Shown here one piece after another: positions 51,370-59,311 of a stretch of 64,000 bases of DNA. Position 1 is the first letter of the stretch. Each line of letters starts with the position of its first letter. Made by a program: the position numbers and the translations under genes. The notes beneath the pieces are model-generated. The model did not search any database. It was not told where the DNA came from and saw only the letters and a program-made list of their open reading frames with translations. Source of the DNA: Qipengyuania vesicularis (GTDB lineage: Bacteria; Pseudomonadota; Alphaproteobacteria; Sphingomonadales; Sphingomonadaceae); the NCBI RefSeq assembly GCF_019711415.1, contig NZ_JAIGNJ010000002.1, positions 248,001-312,000 on the forward strand, written 5' to 3'.

Positions 51370-52110
51370 ATGAAACTGCCATCCAACTTCGCGATAATCC
51401 TCGGCGCCGCGCTGGTATCGGCGCTTGGTTTCGTTGCGAGCCAGCAAGGGGCGCAGGCGATGGCCGACCGGCTGCATGATGAGGCGGAGGCGGCGCTTGC
51501 CGAAGCCGGGACACCGCAGATCGATGCCCGCTTCGCCAATCGCTATGGCGCGCCCTCTCGCCACCCCGTCCTGTCGGGCGGCGAGACTCTCGACGACCCC
51601 ATGCGTGCGCGCGCTGCGCAGGCGGTGGCTTCGATATCCGGGGTCGGCGGGGTCAGCTGGGTCGATGGTACGGTCAATGCCGAGAGCGGGGACCGGGCCT
51701 TCGAACCGCTTCACTGCCAGGAAGATGTCGACGGCCTGCTACGGACGCGGACGATCCGTTTCGAGGAGGCCAGCACTGCGCTGGTTCCAGCCAGTCGCAT
51801 GCTGCTCGACGAGGTCGCCAATGCGCTCAAGCCCTGCGTTGGCGCGATCATCGCCATCAACGGACATACCGACAAGATCGGCGACGAAACGGCCAATGTC
51901 GCGCTGAGCATGGACCGCGCGCGCGTCGTTCGCGAAGCGCTGGTGCGCCGCGGCATTCCGCGCGACACCCTGCGCGCTCGCGGACTTGGCTCTTCCGAGC
52001 CCGTGCAGGGGCTGACGGCAGAGGACCCGGCCAATCGCCGGATCGAATTCTCGGTCATCCGGCTCGAACCGCTGACTCCCACCCCCGTCGATACGCCGGG
52101 ACCGCGATAG
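51370..52110 (+). CDS. OmpA-family peptidoglycan-binding protein
   Basis: A 246-residue membrane-anchored protein: one N-terminal helix, a BON-like region (about 80-120) and an OmpA domain (about 125-235). INGHTDKIGDETANVALSMDRARVV holds the peptidoglycan-binding Asp, and PANRRIEFSV the Arg. It anchors to the cell wall from the periplasmic side. It starts 34 bases after the flippase and runs straight into two small membrane genes. Confidence 0.88.
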   Translation: MKLPSNFAIILGAALVSALGFVASQQGAQAMADRLHDEAEAALAEAGTPQIDARFANRYGAPSRHPVLSGGETLDDPMRARAAQAVASISGVGGVSWVDGTVNAESGDRAFEPLHCQEDVDGLLRTRTIRFEEASTALVPASRMLLDEVANALKPCVGAIIAINGHTDKIGDETANVALSMDRARVVREALVRRGIPRDTLRARGLGSSEPVQGLTAEDPANRRIEFSVIRLEPLTPTPVDTPGPR

Positions 52111-52251
52111 ATGCCGATCTGGTTCGAAGTCATCGCGCTGATGCTGGTCGCCTACGGGATCGGCCTGACGATTGGCTGGGCACTCTGGGGCCGCGCGGTG
52201 ACCACCCCGGCTGACGAGAGTGACGACAAAGACGACAAGAAGGACGAATGA
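52111..52251 (+). CDS. 46-residue membrane protein
   Basis: A small gene, ATG 52111 directly after the OmpA stop, encoding 46 residues: one helix (WFEVIALMLVAYGIGLTIGWALWG) and a very acidic/basic tail (DESDDKDDKKDE). Its stop overlaps the next start (ATGATGA). The position and clean hydrophobic helix make a real single-pass protein likely. No family recognised. Presumed accessory of the OmpA-like protein. Confidence 0.65.
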   Translation: MPIWFEVIALMLVAYGIGLTIGWALWGRAVTTPADESDDKDDKKDE

Positions 52252-52721
52252 TGAGCGAACTCCTCGCCGAAAACTGGATCCTGCTGGCGATTGCGCTGGT
52301 GATCGGGCTGATCGTCGCCTGGTTCCTCTTCCGCACCAACCGCCGCACCCGCGTCACCGGCGCAAGCAGGGACGTGCTTGACGAAGGCGCCGAGCGGGCG
52401 CAGCGCAATTCCGCCTTGGTCGATGCCGCACCGGCGGCCACTCGCGATCCTGCGCCGGTAACGAAGGTGAGTGACGGCAATGGCGACGACCTCACGCGCA
52501 TCAAGGGCGTTGGCCCCAAGCTGGCCGCTACGCTCGAAAGCCTCGGCATCACCAGTTTCCGCCAGATCGCCGCATGGGACGATGCCGAAATCGACCGGAT
52601 CGACAGCCAGCTCGGCCGCTTCGAGGGGCGCATCCGGCGTGACGACTGGAAGGGCCAGGCCGCACTGCTCGCAGACGGGAAAGGGGCCGAGTTCCAAAGC
52701 AAGTACGGGGCCGGCGCCTAG
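52251..52721 (+). CDS. membrane-anchored helix-hairpin-helix protein
   Basis: A 156-residue protein with one N-terminal helix (LLAENWILLAIALVIGLIVAWFLF), a linker and a C-terminal helix-hairpin-helix fold, DDLTRIKGVGPKLAATLESLGITSFRQIAAWDDAEI (about 80-115). Such domains usually bind DNA or proteins; a membrane anchor is odd for DNA binding, although this group is common in alphaproteobacteria. Start at ATG 52251, with another ATG at 52248 also possible. Last gene of the OmpA unit. Confidence 0.75.
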   Translation: MSELLAENWILLAIALVIGLIVAWFLFRTNRRTRVTGASRDVLDEGAERAQRNSALVDAAPAATRDPAPVTKVSDGNGDDLTRIKGVGPKLAATLESLGITSFRQIAAWDDAEIDRIDSQLGRFEGRIRRDDWKGQAALLADGKGAEFQSKYGAGA

Positions 52722-52787
52722 CGCTGGAACCAAATTCCCATCCGCCCATTAATCTTCATTGGGTCGGCGCAAACGAGGAGAGGCTGG

Positions 52788-53153
52788 ATGGGACAGCAGC
52801 AGCTACGCGTACTTGTGGCAGAAGACGAGATGATCGTCGGCTACGACCTTTGCGATACCGTTTCGGAAGCAGGCTATCTGGTCGAAGGTCCGTTTGACGA
52901 CCTCTCCAGCGCCATGCTCGCATACCAGAAAACCAAACCCGACGTGGCCATCCTCGATGTCCAGCTTGGCGATGGCATTGTCTACCCGCTCGCCGAGCAG
53001 ATGATGGCCGAGAATGTGCCGGTTATCTTCCACTCTGGCCAGCTGACGCCCGAAGAGGTCGCGAGCCGCTTCCCCAACGCCCAGGCGCTGCAGAAGCCCT
53101 GCCCGCCGGCAGAGGTGATCCACTCGGTCCAGCGCGCCGCGCAGCACCATTGA
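52788..53153 (+). CDS. single-domain response regulator
   Basis: A 121-residue receiver domain without output domain: acidic pair Glu12/Asp13, phosphoacceptor Asp57 (AILDVQLGDG), and Lys103 (QKP). It resembles the receiver at 15953, including the LD-x-x-x-G-x-x-x-x-P-L-A layout, so it could also accept phosphate from an HWE kinase. No kinase is adjacent. ATG 52788 has GAGGAGAGG upstream. Monocistronic in appearance. Confidence 0.86.
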   Translation: MGQQQLRVLVAEDEMIVGYDLCDTVSEAGYLVEGPFDDLSSAMLAYQKTKPDVAILDVQLGDGIVYPLAEQMMAENVPVIFHSGQLTPEEVASRFPNAQALQKPCPPAEVIHSVQRAAQHH

Positions 53154-53199
53154 TCGCTTGACCTCGTCGGGGCGCGGAACATACCGCGCCCGCAATCCA

Positions 53200-53225
53200 T
53201 TCCTTGGGTAACGCACTCCAAGGAA
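53200..53225 (+). promoter_or_regulatory. inverted repeat TTCCTTGG-N10-CCAAGGAA
   Basis: A perfect 8-bp inverted repeat with a 10-base spacer lies 11 bases before the copper-binding protein start. Its right arm is part of the AAGGAAAGGAA ribosome-site region. It may be a regulator site (MerR-type dyads are similar in size) or an RNA hairpin controlling translation. Confidence 0.45.
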
Positions 53226-53235
53226 AGGAAAATCC

Positions 53236-53622
53236 ATGTCCCTGCAAAGAATGGTCGACGCCCATCCCCAGGTCGATGACCGGACCGAAGAACTCGTCCT
53301 CGCCGCACGCCATGCCATGCTGTGTTCGCTCTTCTGCACCAGCTGTGCTGACGCCTGCGTGGCCGAGGACATGGATATGGCCCAGTGTATCCGCAACTGC
53401 CTCGATTGCGCGGATGTCTGCGCCGCCACCGCCCGCCTTGCCACGCGCCGCACTGCGCAGAACATCGATGTGCTGCGAAGCCAGCTCGAGACCTGCATCA
53501 AGGCTTGCGAGACCTGTGCCGAGGAATGTTCGGGCCATGACAACCCGCATTGCCAGCTGTGCGCCGAGATGTGCCGTGAATGTGCAGAAGACTGCCGCAA
53601 GGCTCTCCCTTTGGTGAACTAG
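53236..53622 (+). CDS. four-helix-bundle copper-binding protein (DUF326, Csp-like)
   Basis: A 128-residue cytoplasmic protein with 17 cysteines in a regular C-x3-C-x2-C-x3-C pattern, repeated at residues 30-41, 51-62 and 87-98, and a variant at 106-120. This layout is that of four-helix-bundle copper-storage proteins (Csp) and DUF326, which line their core with Cu(I)-binding thiolates. No signal peptide is present, so it would be a cytosolic (Csp3-like) form. The hairpin upstream may give metal-dependent control. No copper pump lies nearby. Confidence 0.86.
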   Translation: MSLQRMVDAHPQVDDRTEELVLAARHAMLCSLFCTSCADACVAEDMDMAQCIRNCLDCADVCAATARLATRRTAQNIDVLRSQLETCIKACETCAEECSGHDNPHCQLCAEMCRECAEDCRKALPLVN

Positions 53623-53675
53623 AGATGGCCTAAAATTGCGTGCAAATTGCTGGGTCGTGATATGCTCGGGCCGCA

Positions 53676-54116
53676 ATGTCCAAGCTCGCCACCTTCCTGG
53701 ACCTCGATTCCGCGGACAAGATCGCCTCACTCGAGGCGATCATGCTGGTCCTCTACGCCAAGGCGCTGATCGCAAGCGTACCCCCGCGCCGCTGGCGCTC
53801 GCGGTTCGGCGCGGTCGCGCACCGGAATGGTGATGACACAGCCGACATAGCCACCGTCCGCCGGGTCCGGCTCGCGATCATGCGCGCGCTCAATAACGTG
53901 CCCGGCTCACCCCATTGCCTGCCCCAGGCGCTGGCGGCGCGATGGATGCTGGAGCGCCGCAGCATTCAGTCCAGCCTGTTCCTTGGGACACAACGCGACG
54001 AGGCCGGCCATCCGCGCTTTCACGCATGGCTGAAGGTGGGAGAGGAATGGGTGACCGGACTATGCGACGAGAGCAGCTACACCCTGCTCGTCCCCGGCAC
54101 GGCGGAGACCGCGTGA
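53676..54116 (+). CDS. orphan lasso-peptide B2-like protease
   Basis: A 146-residue transglutaminase-fold protease of the lasso-peptide B2 family, which cuts leader peptides from lasso precursors. The conserved Cys81 (PHCLPQALAARWML) and His116 (RFHAWLKVGEEWV) are present; an acidic residue after His (Glu123/Glu124 or Asp131) would complete the triad. No lasso cyclase, PqqD-like partner or precursor is found near it. It follows the copper-binding gene by 53 bases on the same strand. Its real substrate is unknown. Confidence 0.8.
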   Translation: MSKLATFLDLDSADKIASLEAIMLVLYAKALIASVPPRRWRSRFGAVAHRNGDDTADIATVRRVRLAIMRALNNVPGSPHCLPQALAARWMLERRSIQSSLFLGTQRDEAGHPRFHAWLKVGEEWVTGLCDESSYTLLVPGTAETA

Positions 54117-54187
54117 TTCCGCGCCCCAGCCCCTTGCACGCGCACGCGCTCTCTGCCATCGGCGCATAAAGTTACAAAGGAGACCAC

Positions 54188-55372
54188 ATGGCCGGTATGG
54201 TGCCATTCGACTGGACCGATCCCTTCAACCTCGACGAACAGCTGACCGAGGAAGAACGGATGATCCGTGACGCCGCGCATGGATTTGCGCAGAGCGAACT
54301 CCAGCCACGCGTGATCGAGGGCTTTTCCAAGGAACTCGATGCCCCCGAACTCTTCCCGCTGATGGGCGAAGCCGGCCTGCTCGGTGCGACCGTGCCCGAG
54401 GAATACGGCGGTGCGGGCGCAAGCTATGTCGCCTATGGCCTGATCGCGCGCGAGATCGAGCGCGTCGACAGCGGCTACCGCTCGATGGCATCGGTCCAGT
54501 CCAGCCTCGTGATGTATCCGATCCATGCTTATGGTTCGGAAGAGCAGAAGCAGAAGTACCTGCCCGGTCTTGCCAGCGGCCAGCTTATCGGCTGCTTCGG
54601 CCTGACCGAACCCGATGCCGGCTCCGACCCGGCAGGCATGAAGACCACCGCCAAGAAGGTCGACGGCGGCTATGTCCTCAATGGCTCGAAGACGTGGATT
54701 TCCAACTCGCCCTTCGCCGATGTCTTCGTGGTCTGGGCGAAGAGCGAAGCGCATGGCGGCGGCATTCGCGGCTTCGTGCTTGAAAAGGGCATGAAAGGTC
54801 TCTCGGCTCCGAAAATCGAGGGCAAGATCTCGCTGCGCGCCAGCACCACCGGCATGATCGTCATGGACGAGGTCGAAGTGGGCGAAGACGCGCTGCTGCC
54901 CGAAGTGCAGGGCCTGAAGGGGCCCTTCGGCTGCCTCAACCGCGCACGATATGGCATCAGCTGGGGCGCGCTCGGTGCGGCCGAGTTCTGCATGCACGCC
55001 GCGCGCCAGTATGGTCTCGACCGCCAGCAGTTCGGGGTGCCGCTTGCTTCCAAGCAGCTCTACCAACTGAAGCTCGCCGATATGATGACCGAAATCTCGC
55101 TCGGCCTGCAGGGTTCGCTCCGGGTCGGCCGCCTGATGGACGAAGGCAAGTTCTCGCCCGACATGATTTCCATCGTGAAGCGCAACAATGTCGGCAAGGC
55201 TCTGGATATCGCCCGCAAGTCGCGCGACATGCACGGCGGCAACGGCATCTCGGAAGAATACCAGGTCATCCGCCACATGGTGAACCTCGAGACGGTCAAC
55301 ACCTATGAAGGCACGCATGACGTCCATGCGCTGATCCTCGGCCGCGCCATCACGGGGATCGCTGCGTTTTGA
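54188..55372 (+). CDS. gcdH: Glutaryl-CoA dehydrogenase
   Basis: A 394-residue FAD acyl-CoA dehydrogenase that oxidises and decarboxylates glutaryl-CoA to crotonyl-CoA in lysine/tryptophan breakdown. The C-terminal [16 protein letters not shown] segment with the catalytic Glu and the N-terminal [20 protein letters not shown] are very close to known GcdH. It has AAAGGAG upstream, and overlaps the next gene by 4 bases. Confidence 0.9.
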   Translation: MAGMVPFDWTDPFNLDEQLTEEERMIRDAAHGFAQSELQPRVIEGFSKELDAPELFPLMGEAGLLGATVPEEYGGAGASYVAYGLIAREIERVDSGYRSMASVQSSLVMYPIHAYGSEEQKQKYLPGLASGQLIGCFGLTEPDAGSDPAGMKTTAKKVDGGYVLNGSKTWISNSPFADVFVVWAKSEAHGGGIRGFVLEKGMKGLSAPKIEGKISLRASTTGMIVMDEVEVGEDALLPEVQGLKGPFGCLNRARYGISWGALGAAEFCMHAARQYGLDRQQFGVPLASKQLYQLKLADMMTEISLGLQGSLRVGRLMDEGKFSPDMISIVKRNNVGKALDIARKSRDMHGGNGISEEYQVIRHMVNLETVNTYEGTHDVHALILGRAITGIAAF

Positions 55373-56013
55373 TCAGGCTTCACGGATATTATCGCAGCTC
55401 GACCTCCTACCGCCTGCGCATCGCGCTGGAGTTGAAGGGGCTCGAATACGAGTATGTCCCGGTAAACCTGCTCACCAGCGAACAGAAGGGCGAAGCTTTC
55501 ACCAGCCGCAACCCCTTCGGTTCGGTGCCACTGCTCGAAGTAGACGGCAAGGACCGCGTGCAGTCGATGGCGCAGATCGAGTGGCTCGACGAAGCCTATC
55601 CGGACAAGCCGTTGCTGCCTTCGGACATCGAAGACCGTTATATTGCGCGCGAACTGGCCTATGCCATCGCAACCGAACTTCACGCTCCGCTCAACCTGCC
55701 GGTCCTGAAGTATCTCGCGAACGAATACGGCAAGTCGCAGGACGAGATTGCGGTCTGGTATCGCCACTGGCTCGCCCGCACGCTTGATCCGCTGGAGCGG
55801 CGCCTTGCGCAGCTTGGCACGGGCGACTTCCTGTTCGATCGCCCCGGTTTTTTCGAAGTCTGCCTGTTGCCGCAAGTTTACAACGCGCGGCGCTTCGAGT
55901 TCGACTTCTCGGACAAACCGCATATCGAGCGAATAGAGGCTGCCTGCCTTGCCCTGCCCACCTTCCAGCGCGCCCATCCGGACGCGCAGCCCGACAATCC
56001 CGAAAACCAATAA
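55369..56013 (+). CDS. maiA: Maleylacetoacetate isomerase
   Basis: A 214-residue zeta-class glutathione S-transferase. The motif [11 protein letters not shown] (residues 10-20) is the MAAI signature for glutathione binding. It isomerises maleylacetoacetate to fumarylacetoacetate with glutathione in tyrosine breakdown. It starts at TTG 55369 overlapping the gcdH stop. The next gene, a fumarylacetoacetase-like hydrolase 15 bases on, supports the role. Confidence 0.88.
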   Translation: MIRLHGYYRSSTSYRLRIALELKGLEYEYVPVNLLTSEQKGEAFTSRNPFGSVPLLEVDGKDRVQSMAQIEWLDEAYPDKPLLPSDIEDRYIARELAYAIATELHAPLNLPVLKYLANEYGKSQDEIAVWYRHWLARTLDPLERRLAQLGTGDFLFDRPGFFEVCLLPQVYNARRFEFDFSDKPHIERIEAACLALPTFQRAHPDAQPDNPENQ

Positions 56014-56028
56014 GAGAGAGGACCTCCC

Positions 56029-57039
56029 ATGAAACTCGCCACGCTGAAAGACGGAACCCGCGACGGCAAGCTGGTGGTCGTCTCCAAGGACCTCACCCGC
56101 TACTGCGCCGCCGACAACATCGCGCCCACCATGCAGGCCGCGCTCGACAATTGGGACGAAGTCGCGCCGAAGCTCAACGCGCTCTACACCGATGTCGAAC
56201 ACCAGACCGTGCCTTGCGAGCGCTTTCACGAGCGCGAGGCGCATTCGCCGCTGCCCCGCGCCTATCAGTGGGCTGACGGCTCGGCCTATATCAATCACGT
56301 CGAACTGGTCCGTAAGGCGCGCGGCGCCGAAGTGCCCGAGAGCTTTTACCACGACCCGCTGATGTACCAGGGCGGCAGCGACAAGTTCCTCGCCCCGCGC
56401 GACGACATCCCCTTGAAGGACACCAAGTGGGGCTGCGATATGGAAGGCGAGATCGCGGTCATCACCGACGATGTACCGATGGGCGTGACGAGCGAAGAGG
56501 CCGCGGATCACATCAAGCTGGTCATGCTGGTCAACGACGTGAGCCTTCGTGGGCTGATCCCCGGCGAACTCGCCAAGGGCTTCGGCTTCTTCCAATCCAA
56601 GCCTGCCAGCGCTTTCAGCCCCGTCGCGGTCACGCCCGATGAACTCGGCGATGCATGGAAAGGCAGCGTCATCCACCTGCCGCTGATGGTCGACTACAAC
56701 GGCGAACCCTTCGGCCGCGCCAATGCCGGTATCGATGCGACTTTCAGCCTTGCCGACCTCGTTGCGCACGCCGCCAAGACGCGAGACCTGGGTGCGGGCA
56801 CAATCATCGGTTCGGGCACGGTCTCGAACCAGGGCCCCGACGGCGATCCGGGCAAGCCGGTGGCCGAAGGCGGTCTCGGCTATAGCTGCATCGCCGAAAT
56901 ACGCATGATCGAGACGATTGCAGACGGCGAGGCCAAGACGCGCTTCATGGCACCGGGCGATACCGTCCGCGTCGAAATGAAGGATGCAGAAGGCCACTCG
57001 ATCTTCGGAGCCATCGAACAGAAGGTCGTCGAGGCCTGA
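56029..57039 (+). CDS. fumarylacetoacetate hydrolase-family protein
   Basis: A 336-residue FAH-family hydrolase that would cleave fumarylacetoacetate to fumarate and acetoacetate. Metal ligands are in KWGCDMEGEIAVITDD, and PGELAKGFGFFQSKPASAFSPVAVTPDEL and GAGTIIGSGTVSNQGPDG are typical. It is third in gcdH-maiA-fah. A tyrosine-degradation role is likely, though homogentisate dioxygenase is not in the window. Confidence 0.88.
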   Translation: MKLATLKDGTRDGKLVVVSKDLTRYCAADNIAPTMQAALDNWDEVAPKLNALYTDVEHQTVPCERFHEREAHSPLPRAYQWADGSAYINHVELVRKARGAEVPESFYHDPLMYQGGSDKFLAPRDDIPLKDTKWGCDMEGEIAVITDDVPMGVTSEEAADHIKLVMLVNDVSLRGLIPGELAKGFGFFQSKPASAFSPVAVTPDELGDAWKGSVIHLPLMVDYNGEPFGRANAGIDATFSLADLVAHAAKTRDLGAGTIIGSGTVSNQGPDGDPGKPVAEGGLGYSCIAEIRMIETIADGEAKTRFMAPGDTVRVEMKDAEGHSIFGAIEQKVVEA

Positions 57040-57074
57040 GCAGTGTAAGGCCCCTAGAAGGCAAGCAGATCGGC

Positions 57075-58169
57075 TTGCTCTCCTCGTGGGTTTCGCGCCG
57101 CAATGGCGGCGTATTCGAGGCTGTTGTCGCGCAGGCCGACATGCTTCGCGCCCTCGGTGCGGTCCCGCTAGTCCTTGGAATCCGTGACGAAGACAGCGAA
57201 GCCGACGCCTGGCGGCTGGAAGGGATCGAGAGCAGGCTGGTCGACAGATCGGGGCCTGCGGCTCTGGCCTTCGCGCCCGACCTCAACGAAGCGCTGGGCG
57301 GCGCCGAACTCGACCTGCTCCACCTGCACGGGATCTGGCAATATCCGAGTCATGTTGCCGGAGACTGGGCCGATGGCACCGGCAAGCCGCTGGTCATCAG
57401 CCCTCATGGCATGCTCGACCCCTGGATCACCGGCCGCAATGCATGGAAGAAACATCTCGCCCGGTGGGTGTGGGAGCGGCAGGCGTGGCGCTCGGCAACA
57501 GCCTTCCATGCTCTGACCGAGGCCGAGGCGCAGGATATCGGAGAGGAAACCGGCGGCGCGCGTGTGGCGGTCATTCCCAATCCGGCGCCGCCGTTCGGTT
57601 CCCCCGACGACCTGCCGCGCATGGCGAGCGTGCTCTACATCGGCCGAATCCACGAGAAGAAGAACATCGCCGCCCTTGTCGAAGGCTGGGTCGCCGCAAA
57701 GCCCCAGCTGCCGGAGGACGCAACGCTGACAATTGCCGGCTGGGGCGACGATACCGGAGTTGCCGCACTCGAGCAGGCCATGCGCAAGCATCGCGAGGCC
57801 GGGATCGAATTCGTCGGCACGGCCTTCGGTTCGCAAAAGGCGGCGCTGCTCGATCTTGCGCGGTTCGTCGTCCTCCCCTCGCTGAGCGAAGGGCTGCCGA
57901 TGGCGATTCTCGAAGCATGGAGCGCGGGCGTACCCTCAATCATGACCAGGCATTGCCACCTTCCGGAAGGCTTCGAAGCAGGTGCAGCCATCGAATGCGG
58001 GACCGATGCTGGCTCAATCCGCGATGCGCTGGTGAACGCCTTGTCGGTGAGCGAGGGGGATTGGCAGCGACGCTCTGCCGCTGCCCGCCAGCTCGCAGCA
58101 GGGCCCTTTTCGCCCGGGGAAGTCGCCGGGAAATGGGAGCGGCTTTATTCGGCGCTGCTCGAAGGCTGA
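57075..58169 (+). CDS. glycosyltransferase, GT4 type (start uncertain)
   Basis: A GT-B fold glycosyltransferase of about 364 residues. ISPHGMLDPW is the conserved acceptor-side region; VLYIGRIHEKKNIAALVEGW, AGWGDD, and PSLSEGLPMAILEAWSAGVPSI with E-G-L-P-x-x-x-L-E-A are typical of GT4. The reading frame seems to begin before the first possible codon: EGKQIGLLSSW is a plausible first strand, but the only standard start is TTG 57075 inside it; CTG 57036 is the next possibility. It overlaps the convergent gene by 25 bases. Probably part of exopolysaccharide synthesis. Confidence 0.82.
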   Translation: MLSSWVSRRNGGVFEAVVAQADMLRALGAVPLVLGIRDEDSEADAWRLEGIESRLVDRSGPAALAFAPDLNEALGGAELDLLHLHGIWQYPSHVAGDWADGTGKPLVISPHGMLDPWITGRNAWKKHLARWVWERQAWRSATAFHALTEAEAQDIGEETGGARVAVIPNPAPPFGSPDDLPRMASVLYIGRIHEKKNIAALVEGWVAAKPQLPEDATLTIAGWGDDTGVAALEQAMRKHREAGIEFVGTAFGSQKAALLDLARFVVLPSLSEGLPMAILEAWSAGVPSIMTRHCHLPEGFEAGAAIECGTDAGSIRDALVNALSVSEGDWQRRSAAARQLAAGPFSPGEVAGKWERLYSALLEG

Positions 58170-59311
58170 CCGACTCCCGGATCGCCGACCCGCTCGATCC
58201 GCATGGCGTCCAGCCGGACGACGCCGCTGCCGGGCCGAAGCCAGATGCCCAGGACCGCGTTGTCACAACCTCGAGCGCGCAACAATTGGCCGCGGCCAAG
58301 CGAGCCACCGCTGCGCGCCGGACGCCGCGCCTCGCCGCAGTCGAGCGAGGCCACCACGCCCTCGCTGCCACGGCCCGAGACGCTGGCGAACACGCGGTAC
58401 TCGCCTTCCTCGAGCGCGACCGACTGCGAGAGAACCAGCCGCGTCACGCCAGACCGGTTCTGCAATTCGACTTGCCGGTCTCCGTCGCCGATGGAAGTAA
58501 CGCGAACATCTCCGCTGCCATGCCGCTGCCAGCCGAAAGCGTTCTCCCCATTCACGGCATCGAAACCGGGATCGGCAATCGCCTGCGCCGTCGTCCGGTC
58601 GGGGCATTGCACCTGCGCCAGTCGCTGCGCCTCGGCGCGGAAGTTGCGGCGTGCCAGCTCGCGCATCATCGGTTCGATCCGCCCGCATCCCAGCTCGACA
58701 CCTCCCTCGCCGCGCGAGAGGAAAGCGGCGCGTGCTCGCAAGACATCGTCCCCCGCCTCCCAGGCGGACAAATAGGCTGCGGACCAGGAGGGTGCTTCCA
58801 GCAGCCGGCGGGCGAGTTCGGTGCGCCCCGTATCGCTGGCTTCGAGCGCAGCGAAGAAATATCCCTGCCGCACCAGCGAAGGGTGAACACGCAGCAGGAT
58901 ATCGAGCCGTTCGCCTGCCTCTGCCACCTCTCCGGCTGCAAGAGCCCTGTCGAAGAAATAGGCCTGCACCAGCGGGGAACGCAGGCCAGATCCGTCGGCC
59001 ACCCCGAAACCCGCGATTGCCGCTTCCCGATCCCCCGCGGCCAGCCTTGCTGCCGCCCACAGGCTTGACCCACGCGGATCAAGCGGGCTCGACGCGATTG
59101 CCTCTGCCGCTAAAAGTGTGGCCAGTTCACCATCGCCGCGCGCGATAGCTGCGCTGGTTTCGGCGAGTGCCGCCTCTGCACGAAACGGGGGCGGTACAAG
59201 CCTTGCCACGCCGGGTTGCGACTGGCTCATGCGGTCGAGCCCCGAAAACAGCGCAAGAATTACAAAGGCCAGGGCGAGCAGCGACCCGACGAGCCGCCCT
59301 CGGCCGGTCAT
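58145..59311 (-). CDS. membrane-anchored protein with TPR-like repeats, EPS locus
   Basis: A 388-residue protein: one N-terminal helix (GSLLALAFVILALFSGL), then a TPR-like helical region (about 45-260, with repeated A-A-x-x-A-x-G-D-x-x-x-A), and a beta-rich C-terminal domain with two to three cysteines (ELQNRSGVTRLVLSQSVALEEGEYRV...) that could be carbohydrate-binding. It overlaps the Wzc-like gene by 4 bases and is the last gene of the exopolysaccharide unit. Likely periplasmic role in polymer assembly; family not recognised. Confidence 0.65.
   Translation of the reverse strand: MTGRGRLVGSLLALAFVILALFSGLDRMSQSQPGVARLVPPPFRAEAALAETSAAIARGDGELATLLAAEAIASSPLDPRGSSLWAAARLAAGDREAAIAGFGVADGSGLRSPLVQAYFFDRALAAGEVAEAGERLDILLRVHPSLVRQGYFFAALEASDTGRTELARRLLEAPSWSAAYLSAWEAGDDVLRARAAFLSRGEGGVELGCGRIEPMMRELARRNFRAEAQRLAQVQCPDRTTAQAIADPGFDAVNGENAFGWQRHGSGDVRVTSIGDGDRQVELQNRSGVTRLVLSQSVALEEGEYRVFASVSGRGSEGVVASLDCGEARRPARSGGSLGRGQLLRARGCDNAVLGIWLRPGSGVVRLDAMRIERVGDPGVGQPSSSAE

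Noticed and set aside
52730-52760. GGAAC sequence before the second response regulator as an EcfG promoter
   Set aside because: No GTT at the right distance; the sequence there is ATT.
53676-54116. A lasso-peptide biosynthesis cluster
   Set aside because: Only the B2-like protease is present; no precursor, cyclase or recognition gene was seen around it.
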